A stretch of 64,000 nucleotides of DNA from the NCBI RefSeq assembly GCF_001039355.2, contig NW_019776079.1:583497-647496 (forward strand), given 5' to 3'. This document shows positions 24,439 to 36,144 of the stretch, piece after piece; the stretch's first letter is position 1; each line of letters opens with the position of its first letter. The notes below the pieces were generated by a model. It was not told where the DNA came from, did no database searches, and worked only from the letters and a program-made list of their open reading frames with translations. Made by a program: the position numbers and the translations under genes. Source of the DNA: Lingula anatina. Taxonomy: Eukaryota; Brachiopoda; Lingulata; Lingulida; Lingulidae.

Positions 24439-27400
24439 ATGAGGCTGTTTCTGTTTTCTTTCGCTGTCTGGTTACTAGCTCCAGGTAAAATATAATTCTT
24501 TCTATTATTAAACTGTTAGGTTATTTTAGATTTAATATCAACATATATCAAAATGGTGTTGTCCCCAATATTCACTTCAAAATACTGGTATACATGTAGC
24601 TAGTTCACGGGATCATGTTTCCAACTGCATACCAAGGTAGGCCTATACATCGATTGTTGGAGAGGTATCTTGTAGTGTGTAACAACTGTCAAAATGTTGA
24701 TCTATTTTAGTCCAACCTTGGTTAATTCACAGTTTCCTTCCATGTACTGGGGGAGGAGAATAATCACCTGTATTAACTGAAATAAGCGACGAATAATGTA
24801 AAATGCTTGATTGGCTTATTTAGGTCATTATTTAGAATTTGCCAGCAAGACATCCTTCGGGTATCTTTTGGTCACAATGTACATGTACAAATTCTAGGGA
24901 CGTGTGAAAGAAGAAAAGTTCTGAAAATGAACGAAATCTGTGTAACACGCTTCATTGCGAACCTGCTTTAGTATATGCGACTTGAAAGAGACGATGAGCT
25001 ACTCATCGAAATACCTACACATGTACTTTCAGGTTTGTGTCAACAAGTGGTGCAAGGACCCCCTGGACCCCCAGGGCCTCCAGGACCTCAGGGAGAAAAC
25101 GGTGATAGGGGACCAACTGGGAATCAGGTGAAAAAAGCCCTGTCGTTTTGAATTCATCGTAGAATACAGCATTTTTGTCCCACACAAATCTATAATTAAG
25201 AGATAATTTTTAAAATACTATGCACAATATATAAGGTTTATTTAATCCAAATAAAATATGTTCTACATGGATATTCGGTCAAAACGCTCATTGCTCTTTT
25301 CAAGTCCCTCCATAAAATAAAGCGTTTTAAATGTTAAAGCTGCACATGCTTGACACACTGATAACACAACATGGTACCTCTTACCGATGTTTTTTTTTCA
25401 AAAAGAAAGCCGTACATATTACATGACTAATTAGTAATATTAAACCATATCAGAAAAACACTATGTTTTTAAATTTCGTTATTCAGGGTGCACAAGGAGA
25501 CCAAGGGGATGTTGGGCCAACAGGGCCATTTGGATCTACAGGAGATCAAGGGGCACCAGGGCCACCAGGGTCACAAGGCGTTCGAGGCAACCCAGGGCTG
25601 AAAGGCCCACAGGGTGACCCAGGGCCCACAGGGGTGACTGGGGCTCAGGGTGGGTCTGGCGCTCAAGGACCTGTGGGACCCCAAGGTGCCACGGGCTCAC
25701 AGGGCCAGAGAGGAGATACCGGTGGCCAGGTTAATATTTGATGTTTATGTAAACTGAATCATCTAAAAGTGCAATGAAACTATCTGTCGTCGATTCTCTT
25801 TTCACTCAGCAAGTTATATGTTAAGATTTGTAAAAGGCTGATTATCCATTGGTTTTCTTCTAACTTTTTAAAATATATATATTTTTTTTACATTTTCGTT
25901 TGATTTGTTACCGGCCACAATCTTTCTTTTCAAATATTTGACGATCTATCTTGTCTTTAAATATGTAAATGAATATCGTATTTAAATATCAACAAAGAAA
26001 AGAAAAAGAAAGGATGAAAGTTAGAAAAAAGAAAAAGAAGGGAAAAAAGGAAAAAAATCACTAAAAGTCTAACATATGTAACACAGTGTGTAACCTGTTC
26101 ATCTAGGGACCATCAGGTGCTGTAGGTAACCAAGGTATAACAGGGGCACAAGGACCCGAGGGACTCAAAGGACCAACAGGGGACCAAGGAGCTCGAGGAG
26201 CTAAAGGAGAACCAGGAGACCAAGGTCCAGCAGGACCACGAGGCCCTGTGGGACCAAGTGGGGACGGTATTGCTAGAGGTATACCTTTATCTTATAGAAA
26301 TGTTTTAATTTGTAATTTTTATTTTAATCCAGTTTATGTACAACTTCAACCTTGTGTTTGCTGTCTATTATTAAACTTATGGTAATAATTATTGTTGTAA
26401 CTTATTATTATTACTGTGAAATAATATAAATTTAGTTACCTTGATTTTCACTTTTAAAATTCTAAAGAAAAACTTGAAAAATGTGTTATATCGGCTATTG
26501 TTATGTACGCTGTGCCTGTAAGCCGTAAACTTACCTATTTTGGATATCGGTACAACGTCTGATAGTGATGATGTTCTGAATACTAAAATGACCAATTGTG
26601 CATTACAGATCTCGTTGATCAGTGTTCGTCCAATCCCTGTCAAAATGGCGGGAGCTGCCGTGATGATTACAAATCTTTCGTCTGCACGTGCGCCCCGGGG
26701 TATGAAGGAGAGAGGTGCCAGTATGGTAGGCATCCAGATATATTATTTAAAAAACTTAATAAAATGCTGTTTTGGCACAACGTTTAGATGGTGTTAAGAA
26801 TTTATTCAATATTTTATATCTGGGATTAGAGTCGATTTTCAAAATCCTCTACTCTTGTTCATATTTTTTCTCAAACGATTATCTGTGTACGGTGTGTAAA
26901 AGTACTCAAAATGTTGTGGTCAATAAGATACAAGCGGGAATTTCTTCCTGACACTTTTTATAAAAGCTGTCAAACGGTCCACATGACTTAAGTCTTCCAT
27001 AATCATATCTTTATTCCTACCCTACTTTTTTCAGACATAGACGAGTGTTCTGTGAACAACGGTCGTTGTCAACACAGCTGTGAGAACCAGATAGGGTCCT
27101 ACGTGTGTTCCTGTAGGTCGGGCTTCACACTTGCAGCAGACAACAGAAAGTGCATAAGTATGGCAACATTACGTGATAATTCAACTAAATAAAAATCCGA
27201 TGTTTATTGTTATGCTTTAAAGTTAATGCGTGATTGTAAAACTATATTGTGTAGGCCTATGTCATAAATGTATTTTTGACAAAAAAAGAAATCCAGCTAA
27301 CAATTTGGACCGTGCTCATTATGTATTAGCATTTGCCTCGTGATGAACACATGCCCCTTTTTATTCGAAAATCCTCTTTATTTTTTCTTTCTTTAATTTA

Positions 27401-28433
27401 GAAATTTTACTTATACATGTATACTTAAACGTTTTATCCAGATATAGATGAATGTGCAACAAACAATGGCAACTGTGGACCCAGTTCATGTATCGACACC
27501 CCAGGTTCACATATTTGCGTTAACGTTGACGCAAGCAACTTGCAAACATTAGTTGTCCAGGCAGACCAACTGTTCAAGGAAGTGAACAGTTTGTCTGGCG
27601 TACAAGCCGCCATTGACGCCGCTTCCGACGCCAAAAGGAATGCCGACGCACAGACAGGTGACGCGGCGAAGCAGGGTAAGTGCCTTAAGTCGACCTTCCT
27701 GCTTGATATTTTAAGATATACTGATTTGAATTTACACAAGTTGTGTGAAGAATGCTCACTTCGAGACCAAATAAGCTCATATTGTGTCATGCCATCAAAA
27801 TGCTAATTACTGTGTGTAGGAAGGACCAGCATTTGAGATTTATTGGTTTCTTATCAAACTGAGTTTGCATATCATAGTTGAATATCCTTGGCAATGAAAC
27901 ATGTTGCTGTCTCGTATGTCTTTATATACATGTAGTAGAATGCTGTACATAATTATTCACACGTTGCGTATGTTATTTATAATTCTTGGTAAGGTATTAT
28001 TTATAATACTTGGTGAACAGCCAATATTCCTCTGCGTGGAAAATGGTAATACGGTAATTTATGCAGCAGGCCTATTGTTGCGAAGAAACTGAAACGTGAA
28101 CTTTAGAATGAACTGATATCATCGTCCTAAATTATTATTCATAATTGTTATTTTCTTTTAGCCGCAGCAATAAACAACTCTCCACTGTTGACTAACACCG
28201 TGGTGATGATTCTTCTCATTTGGCTCATCGTTCTAACAGTCGTCACCTTGATAGTTATGCTTGTCGTCTGCTGTGCATGTTGCGCTTCCGGAAGTAGCAA
28301 AGACAGATCACTGATTGGCGGAGGCAGACCAGATTCTCGTTACAGTTCGGGCACACCAAATCCAGCATATTCCTTCCCCCATCTAGCGCTTCAACCAGAA
28401 AGAGAGTACCCCATGAGAGAGTACCAAGAATAA
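24439..28433 (+). CDS. Collagen-EGF transmembrane protein A (8 exons, 433 aa)
   Basis: Exons 24439-24484, 25033-25127, 25487-25729, 26107-26278, 26609-26725, 27035-27157, 27442-27675 and 28162-28433, all with GT/AG borders, join into one frame of 433 codons. In order: signal peptide (about 1-17), 52 uninterrupted Gly-X-Y triplets (about 24-180), a six-cysteine EGF domain (185-224), a calcium-binding-type EGF beginning DIDEC (225-265), a half-EGF with only four cysteines beginning NIDEC (266-293), an Ala/Gln/Asp-rich probably helical stalk, one membrane helix (about 357-380) followed by CCACC, and a 50-residue cytoplasmic tail with several Tyr. Predicted to be a trimeric type I surface protein. 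Exon 3 is exactly 27 triplets long. Gene B is its paralogue. ATTAAA at 28738-28743 is a possible poly(A) signal. I recognise no named family. Confidence 0.9.
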
Positions 28434-29682
28434 TAAGAACATCTGAATAGTACAACCCGGGAATATTGTCTATAAAATACAGTGTTTTAGCACGATTTGT
28501 GTATTCACTTGAATGAAACCTTGACACTTAGACCCAACTTGAAAAGAATTGTTTAAAAAAAGGAATATTTCTTAAGCCTACAAACCTACAAACTAAACAT
28601 TTGAGGGAAACGAATTATCAGTTTCTCTACGGGTTTAACTGTTTGACTTGATCGAAAAAATTAATGCAACGGATTCTTTTAAGTAAACTCATTGTATTCT
28701 TGTTATTGTAGTGTATATGGTCATGAAGAATTTAAGGATTAAAGTTAAAAGATGTATATATTTTTAAAACTACCACTCACTAATTCCATATTACCACGGC
28801 TAACCGTCGACCCCTTACAAAGGATAAGGACCTCATTTAGCCATCATGTTATTTATAAATAACACAAAGGTCACTGTTTTTTTTTCGCAGAGTAAAGATC
28901 TGGTCTGCAAATATTCATGTTGTTATTGGTATTCCGTTTTAGAAATAAATACTGCATTATTTTGCACCATTTCAAGCGTATCAAAACTAGCTCTTTATAT
29001 AGGCCTAATAACCTTAAAATCAGCAACATTTCCCTTGACGACACGAAAAGTAACAAAAATGATGTATTGCAATAAAAAAGCAATCAATTTGTAACGAAAC
29101 TTAAGGGCCGTGTTACAGAAGGTCCGCCCTATATTTAGTTATAATGGTTAAGGCAGGGGAGATCAGGGGGTTATAGCGTCTACGATATAATTCCCTCGTT
29201 AGGGTTAGCCTGACCTACAGGGCAAGTGGGCCAAAACCTGGGGTGAGGCTTAATGAATGGATATGGGACTCTCTATCATAAGGGACTCTCTGTCACGTTA
29301 CATCGGGATAAGTTGGCCCCTTGTCAATTTATGAAAATGTAACTACGAGATAAAAAAAAAATTCACATAATAGTATAAAGTGAACCACCACGGAGCAAGT
29401 TGTCCCCCCTAACGTTAGTTGTGGTTTTAAGTTGTAAGGCGTCTGGCATATTTGCAAAAAAAAAAAAAAAAAAAAAAATTTTTTTGAGTTATGTAGCTAG
29501 AGGGTCCCTCATATTAACATTTTTTTTGCGATCTGAGCAGATTTCGCGCATGAATAATTCCTTACGATAACAACTATGAATTCTAAAGGTATAATTGTTG
29601 GAATCAACGTTTAATAATCATAGTCGAATATTTTGACTGTCCTATCGGACGACAGTGTATGGTTTTCGAATATGGAGTTTAG
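28434..29682. other. 3' flank of gene A with repeat fragments
   Basis: The first 300 bases are likely 3' untranslated region. From about 29305 to 29440 there is a decayed fragment of the element at 29683: GTTGGCCCCTTGTCAATTT followed by ATGAAAATGTAACTACGAG matches the block near 29717 after its left end. A run of A then T lies at about 29454-29485. No gene is seen. Confidence 0.5.
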
Positions 29683-30950
29683 TAGGGGAGACCGGGGCTA
29701 GTTGGACCCCGGGGTAAGTTGGCCCCCCGTCAATTTATGAAAAAGTAACTACGAGGTAAAAAAATTGGCCACATACTCTTGTAAAGTGACCGTAGCCTAC
29801 AATGCTAAGGAAGTGTCGGACGTTAAAAAGTTTTACTTAAGAGGCGAGTCCAAATAAACGATTTTTGCAACTAAAAGTAATTTTGTTTAAGAGAACTAAA
29901 AATCTATTTTCATAGGCTTTTAATCGAATATAATATATGTATAGGGCATCAAACTGAAACTCATTGTTTCAAGTTTCACTGAGATATATCATCGTTGCTC
30001 ATTCTAGCATCATAAATGGCTGCCACCCTTTAAAATAAAAAAGGTGCACCAGGGGCTAGTTGGCCCCCTAGACTTGGGGCAAGTTGGACCCTCATATTAT
30101 CCACAATCCTTTGCGCGCAACGCTGTTTGAAATTAACAAGTTGGTGAAATTGACAAAGCTTGCCGGTGTTTACCTTCTGATTGATTTTATTTAATTTGCT
30201 CTCTGGTGTCTTTTCGAAAATTTATATTAGAAATGTTCTGTTGATTGTATGAATTAAAAAGCAAATCCATTCGACTTTCCTTAGAAAAACATTTATTTTG
30301 CCTTAATTCATTTTAAGGGGATTCGCTTTGTATTTATAGTGTTATATGTGGCCCCAAGGGGATTTTCCACCCCTCCCTAGCTAGAGACAATTGTTGAAAC
30401 AAAGTCAATGGTTTAAAACTGAACTTGTTACTTTCTTTTAAAACGAAAATTTATTATTCGTTTTCATTCATTAAAAACCTGATTTATACCATTATTAATG
30501 TATTCTTAATGAAAACAAAACGAATTTTATTGATAGATATTTTGGTTCTTGCAGCACATACCCCCCCCCCCCCTACAACGTGACGCACGGAAACCTCAAT
30601 AAATCTGCCTCATTTGAACTATTTATTCATCAAAGACTCCCAAAAATCAATCTAATAAATTCAAAATGTATAAAAATGTATTTCAAGGCGTTTACATGGG
30701 ATATATACTTCATTTTCGTGTAGGGGGGCCAACTTGCCCCGATCCTGGGGCCAACTTGCCCCGTAGCGAGGCAAGTTGGCCCCCTTGACGTCAACTGTGT
30801 TTTTTGTCAATTTGAAAAATAATGACGTCGCATACGTAGCTTAGTTCATGGGCCTTACTTTAAAACCGGTTTTGTTACTCTAACTCATTCCTAGTTGGCT
30901 TTACAAGGCCAAAAGTGTCTAACTGGGCCAACTAGCCCTGGTCTCCCCTA
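29683..30950. mobile_element. 1.27 kb terminal-inverted-repeat element
   Basis: The left end TAGGGGAGACCGGGGCTAGT and the reverse complement of the right end (TAGGGGAGACCAGGGCTAGT) agree at 19 of 20 positions. Inside both ends are further copies of the motif GGGGCAAGTTGGCCCC, facing both ways, for example at about 30060-30090 and three times at about 30724-30783. The tips begin and end in TA, compatible with a TA target site, though the duplication is not certain. No ORF of useful length exists, so the element is non-autonomous. Superfamily unknown. Confidence 0.75.
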
Positions 30951-31339
30951 CATTTTGCATTGTGTTTTTACGGCAGCAACACACGAGAGGACATACATGT
31001 TAGTAGTGAACAGACATAAGTACTGGACTGCTCTTTCTAAATTATGATGTCAAATAAAGAACGTAACATTTTCCATTTTTATGCAAATGTATGAAAAATA
31101 AAAACATGTCAGACACTATCTGTCTGAGAGCACGTTGTAGTACCAACGGCAGTTTCACGATCAGGGGTACAAAATAGGGGTCACATTGAGAGAAAAATGA
31201 ACTCTGATGCATTTGTTTAATTTTGTAACAGATAAAAAGAATAACATATTAACTATGATATCTACAATTTTTAGAGCACAAGATTAATTACTTTTTGTGC
31301 TACGCTCAAATTAACAGAACGCCCCTTAGACTATGATCT

Positions 31340-32608
31340 GGGGGCACGGACACTACACATTCAAGTAACTGATGCTTTTGTTACTGAAATATCATATTGT
31401 TTACTAGTTATTTTTGCCAAAAGTCTAAAAATGTCAAACTAAAGATATAACAGCAGTACTTTAACCAAAAGGATACAAGTACATGTATTTATCAAAGAGT
31501 TTTTTTAGAGAAACACAACTGCACGTTTTTCAGTGGATGCTGGAGCTTGGTTGTGTGTCATTCAGTGTGACTTTCATTCATTTAAACTTTTCTTTCTGTT
31601 GCTTGACCTTTTTTATCTATTCATTTTTTTGTTTCAGTCTTGATTCCTGTTTTTGGAGTCTTTTCTTCTTTTTCATCTCTCGTTAATTTGCACCTCTTGT
31701 TCTACTGTTTTCAGGATTGTTGGGTTTCTGCTTCTCCTTAACTCTCTGTCAGTATGCCCTAATTTCTTCTCTTTACTTTAGTCTTTCTTGCTGGGCCAGC
31801 CTAGGATGATTCTTCTTTTTTTTTGCTTCTATGCTATGTTACGTGCATTCAACGTCTTCCTTACGTGCTTCAGCAAGATTATTAGCATCTTTACGGATAT
31901 TAGCTCTTTGACGTCTTTTTTTTCAAAATTATTTTTTGCTGACAGTAAAATATTCAGGATCCCTTTTTCTTTTCCTGTTTGGCTTTTTGTTTATTGTCAT
32001 CCATATTTGATACTTCATTCACTGAGAGTATAATAAATGTACTGTTAATTATTCATGTATTGAAGTGTTCGTACCCCCTCAAAATATATCATATACATTA
32101 ATCCATAGAATATTAATCCATAAACAATTTATTATTTTGCAATTAGCTATATTTGACAATATATTCAAACCAATATTGTTCATTTTGAATGCAAAGAGTA
32201 GCATCTTAACTGATATTATTTCTTTGCTAAATCTCTTGCCTGACTCTAATTAATCAGTATCACTTTATCGAATATATATTTATATACAATGTTTTTTCTA
32301 AACATCATAAGACAAGAATGCATTTTATATAGTCTAAAACAATATTTTGCATCATATTTTGAAGTTTTATCATCATTGATATGTAGCCAGTTATCAATGG
32401 TTAATGTATAACTTGGGGGTACGGACACTACAGTAGGGGTACGGACACTACATTTGGCACCAAATTTGTGTATATCTTTTCATAATAAGGGGTTATGTGC
32501 TATTTTTTCCTGCAAAATAAGTGTCAGTGTAGACATTATAGAATAATAAAATCAGACAGAATATGCTGTGATTCCTAAATAAAATAGATAGGGGGTACGG
32601 ACACTACA
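31340..32608. repeat. Four dispersed copies of GGGG(T/C)ACGGACACTACA
   Basis: The motif GGGGGCACGGACACTACA occurs at 31340-31357, and the T version at 32415-32432, 32435-32452 (first base A) and 32591-32608, all on the same strand. Such an 18-mer cannot recur four times in 1.3 kb by chance. It resembles the subterminal repeats of a DNA transposon, but no inverted partner was found. A degenerate basic ORF lies between the first and second copies. Confidence 0.75.
31500..32015 (-). pseudogene. Decayed lysine/glutamate-rich ORF, perhaps transposon-derived
   Basis: The plus strand is very T-rich here. Reading the minus strand gives several consecutive stretches rich in Lys, Glu, Arg and Gln, broken by stops and frame changes. 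An example is RKDANNLAEARKEDVE near 31860-31910. This looks like an old charged coiled-coil coding region rather than simple sequence. Charged tails of this kind occur in some transposase and repeat-encoded proteins, and the ACGGACACTACA repeats around it fit that. The assignment is weak. Confidence 0.3.
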
Positions 32609-33255
32609 AAAAGTAGTAGACACCAAGGGGCTCATGATTATAAATACCGTAGCATTAATAATAATGGTTACATATGCACAACTCCTTTCTTATTTTTAAG
32701 TCATAACATGGTAAATTCTTATGATCACGTAGGTGATTTCAAAGTAATATTTGGCCTTATCAAATATGTTTTTCATTGCAATAACAACAATAAGTAAAAT
32801 GTGTACAAAAGCCTATTTCAGCAAAATGGTTAAAATAAATTTTTACTCAGAAGATATCTTTGGAAGAACCTGCTAGAGGAGAAGACATATGTTGTGGGAA
32901 TTATATACCAATATCATATTCACCATAAATCATTGACATAAAGAGCTAGTGCATCATATTTATGACCTAAGTTGCAAATGACCCATCGTAACAGCTAGAA
33001 ATAGGTACTTTTTGGACATATAATTGGCCATATTTTTGTAAATTGTAGTCCGATTATTATAATTCTTTTTTATTTTGCTCCTATGAACAGTGTCTTTGAT
33101 ATCAGTCTATCAGCAATCTCCAATCATAAATTGTTAATTTATCAGACACTTGTAACATTAACCACATTTAATTGTTCACCCTGATTGTGAAACAGCCGCA
33201 AGTACCAAGGTTCTGCATACTGTTGAACAGATCTGCTCGCAGTGACATAATGGAC

Positions 33256-34368
33256 TCACTGCAACATATCCGCAAGCTCCACGTTTAATGCCAACAAGTA
33301 ATTATCGCAAGCTCCGTTGTCCACATAACTCGATTCCAACCCCAACTCATAGGCCATGTCCTTGAGTTTGTCATCTGGGAAATCCATCGGTGCAACTAAC
33401 CCGACAAAAAGATAACTAGCCCCCAGTTTATATGCATGACTGAGCCCACGTTGAACGTGACTTGTAATGTGGTACTTTGCGATGCTGATTTCGTTTTCTT
33501 TTCCGAACAAGTCTATGTTTGTGTACAAACCTCGTGGACAACAAAAAGTGGTCACAGCGCTGAGGAAGCTTGGAGTATTGGCGGATTTTTGACTGATCTT
33601 ACCAAACGATGCAAAAATTTCACATTCTGCTTTTATGTCTGCGGAATTTCTTTCATCAACTTTAAAAGGCACCCAACCAAAAACAGCAATTTCATCAGGA
33701 AACAGAGCAGAGTTTCTGGATGTCGAAGTCAGCAACTGTTGAAGATCTCTTGTGGATAGATTGGCTAATAAAGCATTGCTTCCCTTGATTCGCTTGTTTG
33801 CGTAAAACGACACCTCCTTTCTTCGATCACAAGAGCTGTTTGAAATATTCCGTTCAAAGCATAAGACACGTTTTCTCGCCAATTCCGATACGAAATCACG
33901 GCTTGATTTCTCTCTGCCAATTGCAATCATCTTGGTGTAGCGCATTCTTTGAATTAAAGGACATCTTTTCCGTTCCGTCTTCAATGCGTAATCTATTAGT
34001 TCACCCTGAACTCCTGTATGCCTAAACGACGGCATGGTCCTCCCAGCTCTTATCACAGATGTTGTGTTCGAATCGATCGTGTGTGCCACCAAAAAAGAAG
34101 CTTTTTCACCTTCATGCTCTGCCAAGTAAGCTGACATGTTAGGTGATGTCATGAAATGCTCGTAATAGTGAGGCAGAAAATCCAATCCATTGTAGATATT
34201 TCCGTCAATGTTAATAATGCCCTCGTAGTCTAAACCGTTTGCTCTTCGAAACACCAATCTGCCACGGTTTCTTGCAGTATTGCCACTCTGTGCTGAATAT
34301 CCCAAGAACTGCGACTTTCTTATTATATTTGAAGATCTGCAAATAAAGTTATTGTATTTGCTCTGCAT
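33256..34368 (-). CDS. NAT16 / histidine N-acetyltransferase-like protein
   Basis: The frame is open from above 34380 to the stop at 33256. The first ATG is at 34368 (370 residues). The N-terminal half is a GNAT-type acetyltransferase domain typical of NAT16 and fish histidine N-acetyltransferase: LVFRRANGLDYEGI (from about 38), NIYNGLDFLPHYY (from about 57) and an acetyl-CoA-binding-like FRHTGVQGELIDYAL (from about 115), in which the R-x-x-G core is kept but the following G/A is Gln. The second half, including VFGWVPF and CCPRGLYTNIDLFG, also follows the NAT16 layout. It should transfer acetyl from acetyl-CoA to a small amino substrate; the substrate is not predictable. A good acceptor (TTATTTGCAG) lies inside the N-terminus near 34341, so the true start may be on an upstream exon. 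TTTATT at 33069-33074 gives a poly(A) signal on this strand. Confidence 0.85.
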   Translation of the reverse strand: MQSKYNNFICRSSNIIRKSQFLGYSAQSGNTARNRGRLVFRRANGLDYEGIINIDGNIYNGLDFLPHYYEHFMTSPNMSAYLAEHEGEKASFLVAHTIDSNTTSVIRAGRTMPSFRHTGVQGELIDYALKTERKRCPLIQRMRYTKMIAIGREKSSRDFVSELARKRVLCFERNISNSSCDRRKEVSFYANKRIKGSNALLANLSTRDLQQLLTSTSRNSALFPDEIAVFGWVPFKVDERNSADIKAECEIFASFGKISQKSANTPSFLSAVTTFCCPRGLYTNIDLFGKENEISIAKYHITSHVQRGLSHAYKLGASYLFVGLVAPMDFPDDKLKDMAYELGLESSYVDNGACDNYLLALNVELADMLQ

Positions 34369-34389
34369 GTTTAGCTGCTTTCTCGTCAC

Positions 34390-35062
34390 ACTTCATGTAG
34401 TATTTGCACAATTTTCCTTTTAGCACCTTTTAACACAAACCTCATATTAACCCATAATATTATAAACATAGCTGTAAGGTTACATAACTCATGTCCAGAT
34501 TAATAAACGCAGTCGTTCATTTCTCACTTAAGGATATTGTAACCCTTTATCATCATCCAAATAATGAAAATGAGTTTTTTCCTGCATCAAACTATTCAAT
34601 AATGCATCTTTCCTTGTGTCGATTCAAAACAATGAAAAACCCCTGAAAATATAAAATATCGGCGTTTATATTTTTTCGTTGCAATGTATAAGCATAGGCG
34701 TCTCAAAGCTTTAACCGTCAATCGTAACCTTTCTGTTTTGAGGTGGGTTAGCAACCGGTATGAGACGTAACCTCATCCCTGAACAAGATTTTACGACGAA
34801 AATTAGCATAGTGGACCGCAAGTGTATGAGCTAAAATCTTGTGCCAGCGTTTTGGTTTAAATGCTTTTGTCTTGGAGTTATGAGCCTCTTAATACAGATT
34901 TTGATTGAACAAAGGCATTATTTTGCTTTATAAACGATAAAATCTGAACAAAGACTTTTAAGAAAAATCGCTGAGAGGATTTTGTAGTACTAACTTGTGA
35001 CATTAAAATGGTGTTAAAACGGTGATCGTTGGTGCTTATGTAAAAGACAAATTTGAGAAACC
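34390..35062. other. Spacer between NAT16-like gene and its relic
   Basis: AT-rich sequence with no supported exon. A promoter or first exon of the minus-strand NAT16-like gene may lie here but cannot be marked with confidence. Confidence 0.35.
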
Positions 35063-35940
35063 GATGCTGATTTCGTTTTCTTTTCCGAACAAGTCTATGT
35101 TTGTGTACAAACCTCGTGGACAACAAAAAGTGGTCACAGCGCTGAGGAAGCTTGGAGTATTGGAGGATTTTTAACTGATCTTACCAAACGATGCAAAAAG
35201 TTTTACATTCTGCTTTTATGGTTGTGGAATTGCTTTGATCAACTTCATAAAAACCAAACCAAAAACAGCAATTCCATCAGGAAACAGAGCAGAGTTTTTT
35301 TGATGTCGAAGTCAGGAGTTGTCAAAAATAGATCGGCTCACAAAACATTGTCTCGATTGACAGAATAAGACGACACTTTTCTTAAATCACAAATGCTGTT
35401 TGACATATTCTGTTCAATGCATAACAGACGTTTTCTCGCCAATACCTATACGTTATCACGCTGTTTTCTCTCTGCCTATAATAATTATATTATTTTTAAT
35501 AATAATAATAATAATAATAATAATGACAGTTATTCATAGTCTGAAATCCATATAAAATGTTCAGTAGACTTTACATGTGTAGACTAGTACAATGTAAATA
35601 AATATATGGACAGTTAAGGCAGTTAAGACTGCAATCTTCTGGGTGTAGTGCATTCTTTGAATTAAAGAACATCTTTGCCGTACCATCCTCGCTGCGTAAT
35701 CTCCTAGTCCACCCATGTCTCCAGTATGCCTAAACGACAGCGTGGTCCTAGCAACTGTTACCACAGATGCTGTATTCGAACCTATCATGTGCCCAAAAAA
35801 GGAAGCTTTTTCTCCCTTATACTCTTTCAAGTAAGCTGACATATAAGGTGCTGTCATGAAATTCTCGTAATAGTTAGGCAGAAAGTCCAATTCGTTGTAG
35901 ATATTTCTATCAATGTTAATTATGGCCTCGTAGTCATTTT
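35063..35940 (-). pseudogene. Partial, decayed copy of the NAT16-like gene
   Basis: Sequence homologous to 33480-34245 of the intact gene, in the same orientation. 35063-35198 matches 33480-33615 with only a handful of differences. 35199-35460 matches the next part less well, and 35640-35935 matches the acetyltransferase core (LDFLPNYYENFMTAPYMSAY and a changed RHTGDMG motif). About 180 bases around 35465-35640, including a (TAA)n run, interrupt it. Frameshifts and stops are present, and the last roughly 75 codons of the parent are missing. It is not expected to make an enzyme. Confidence 0.85.
35499..35524. repeat. (TAA)n microsatellite inside the NAT16-like relic
   Basis: About eight ATA/TAA trinucleotides in the segment that splits the pseudogene. 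Confidence 0.85.
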
Positions 35941-35953
35941 GATAATTTTTCTA

Positions 35954-36144
35954 GGGAACATACGTTACCTAGTATTAGCCATGATGCAAGGCCCCTTAGT
36001 TACCTTGAGTTACAGTTTATAAAAGCATCCTTACGTCATGTCTAATTTACCATGACTGAACCAGTACAAAATATATGTTGGAAAAAATTTAAATTAAATG
36101 ACTCGGAACATACGTTACCGCACGTTTTTGGAACATACTTTACC
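35954..36144. repeat. Three copies of GGAACATACGTTACC
   Basis: Copies at about 35954-35969, 36105-36119 and 36130-36144 (the last with CTTT in place of CGTT), all in one orientation. They start just beyond the end of the NAT16-like relic. Their function is unknown; they may be terminal or subterminal motifs of a small mobile element. Confidence 0.6.

Noticed and set aside
26389-26797. ORFs over the first EGF exon of gene A in other frames
   Set aside because: Shadows: the six-cysteine EGF reads in the frame bounded by the acceptor at 26608 and donor at 26726.
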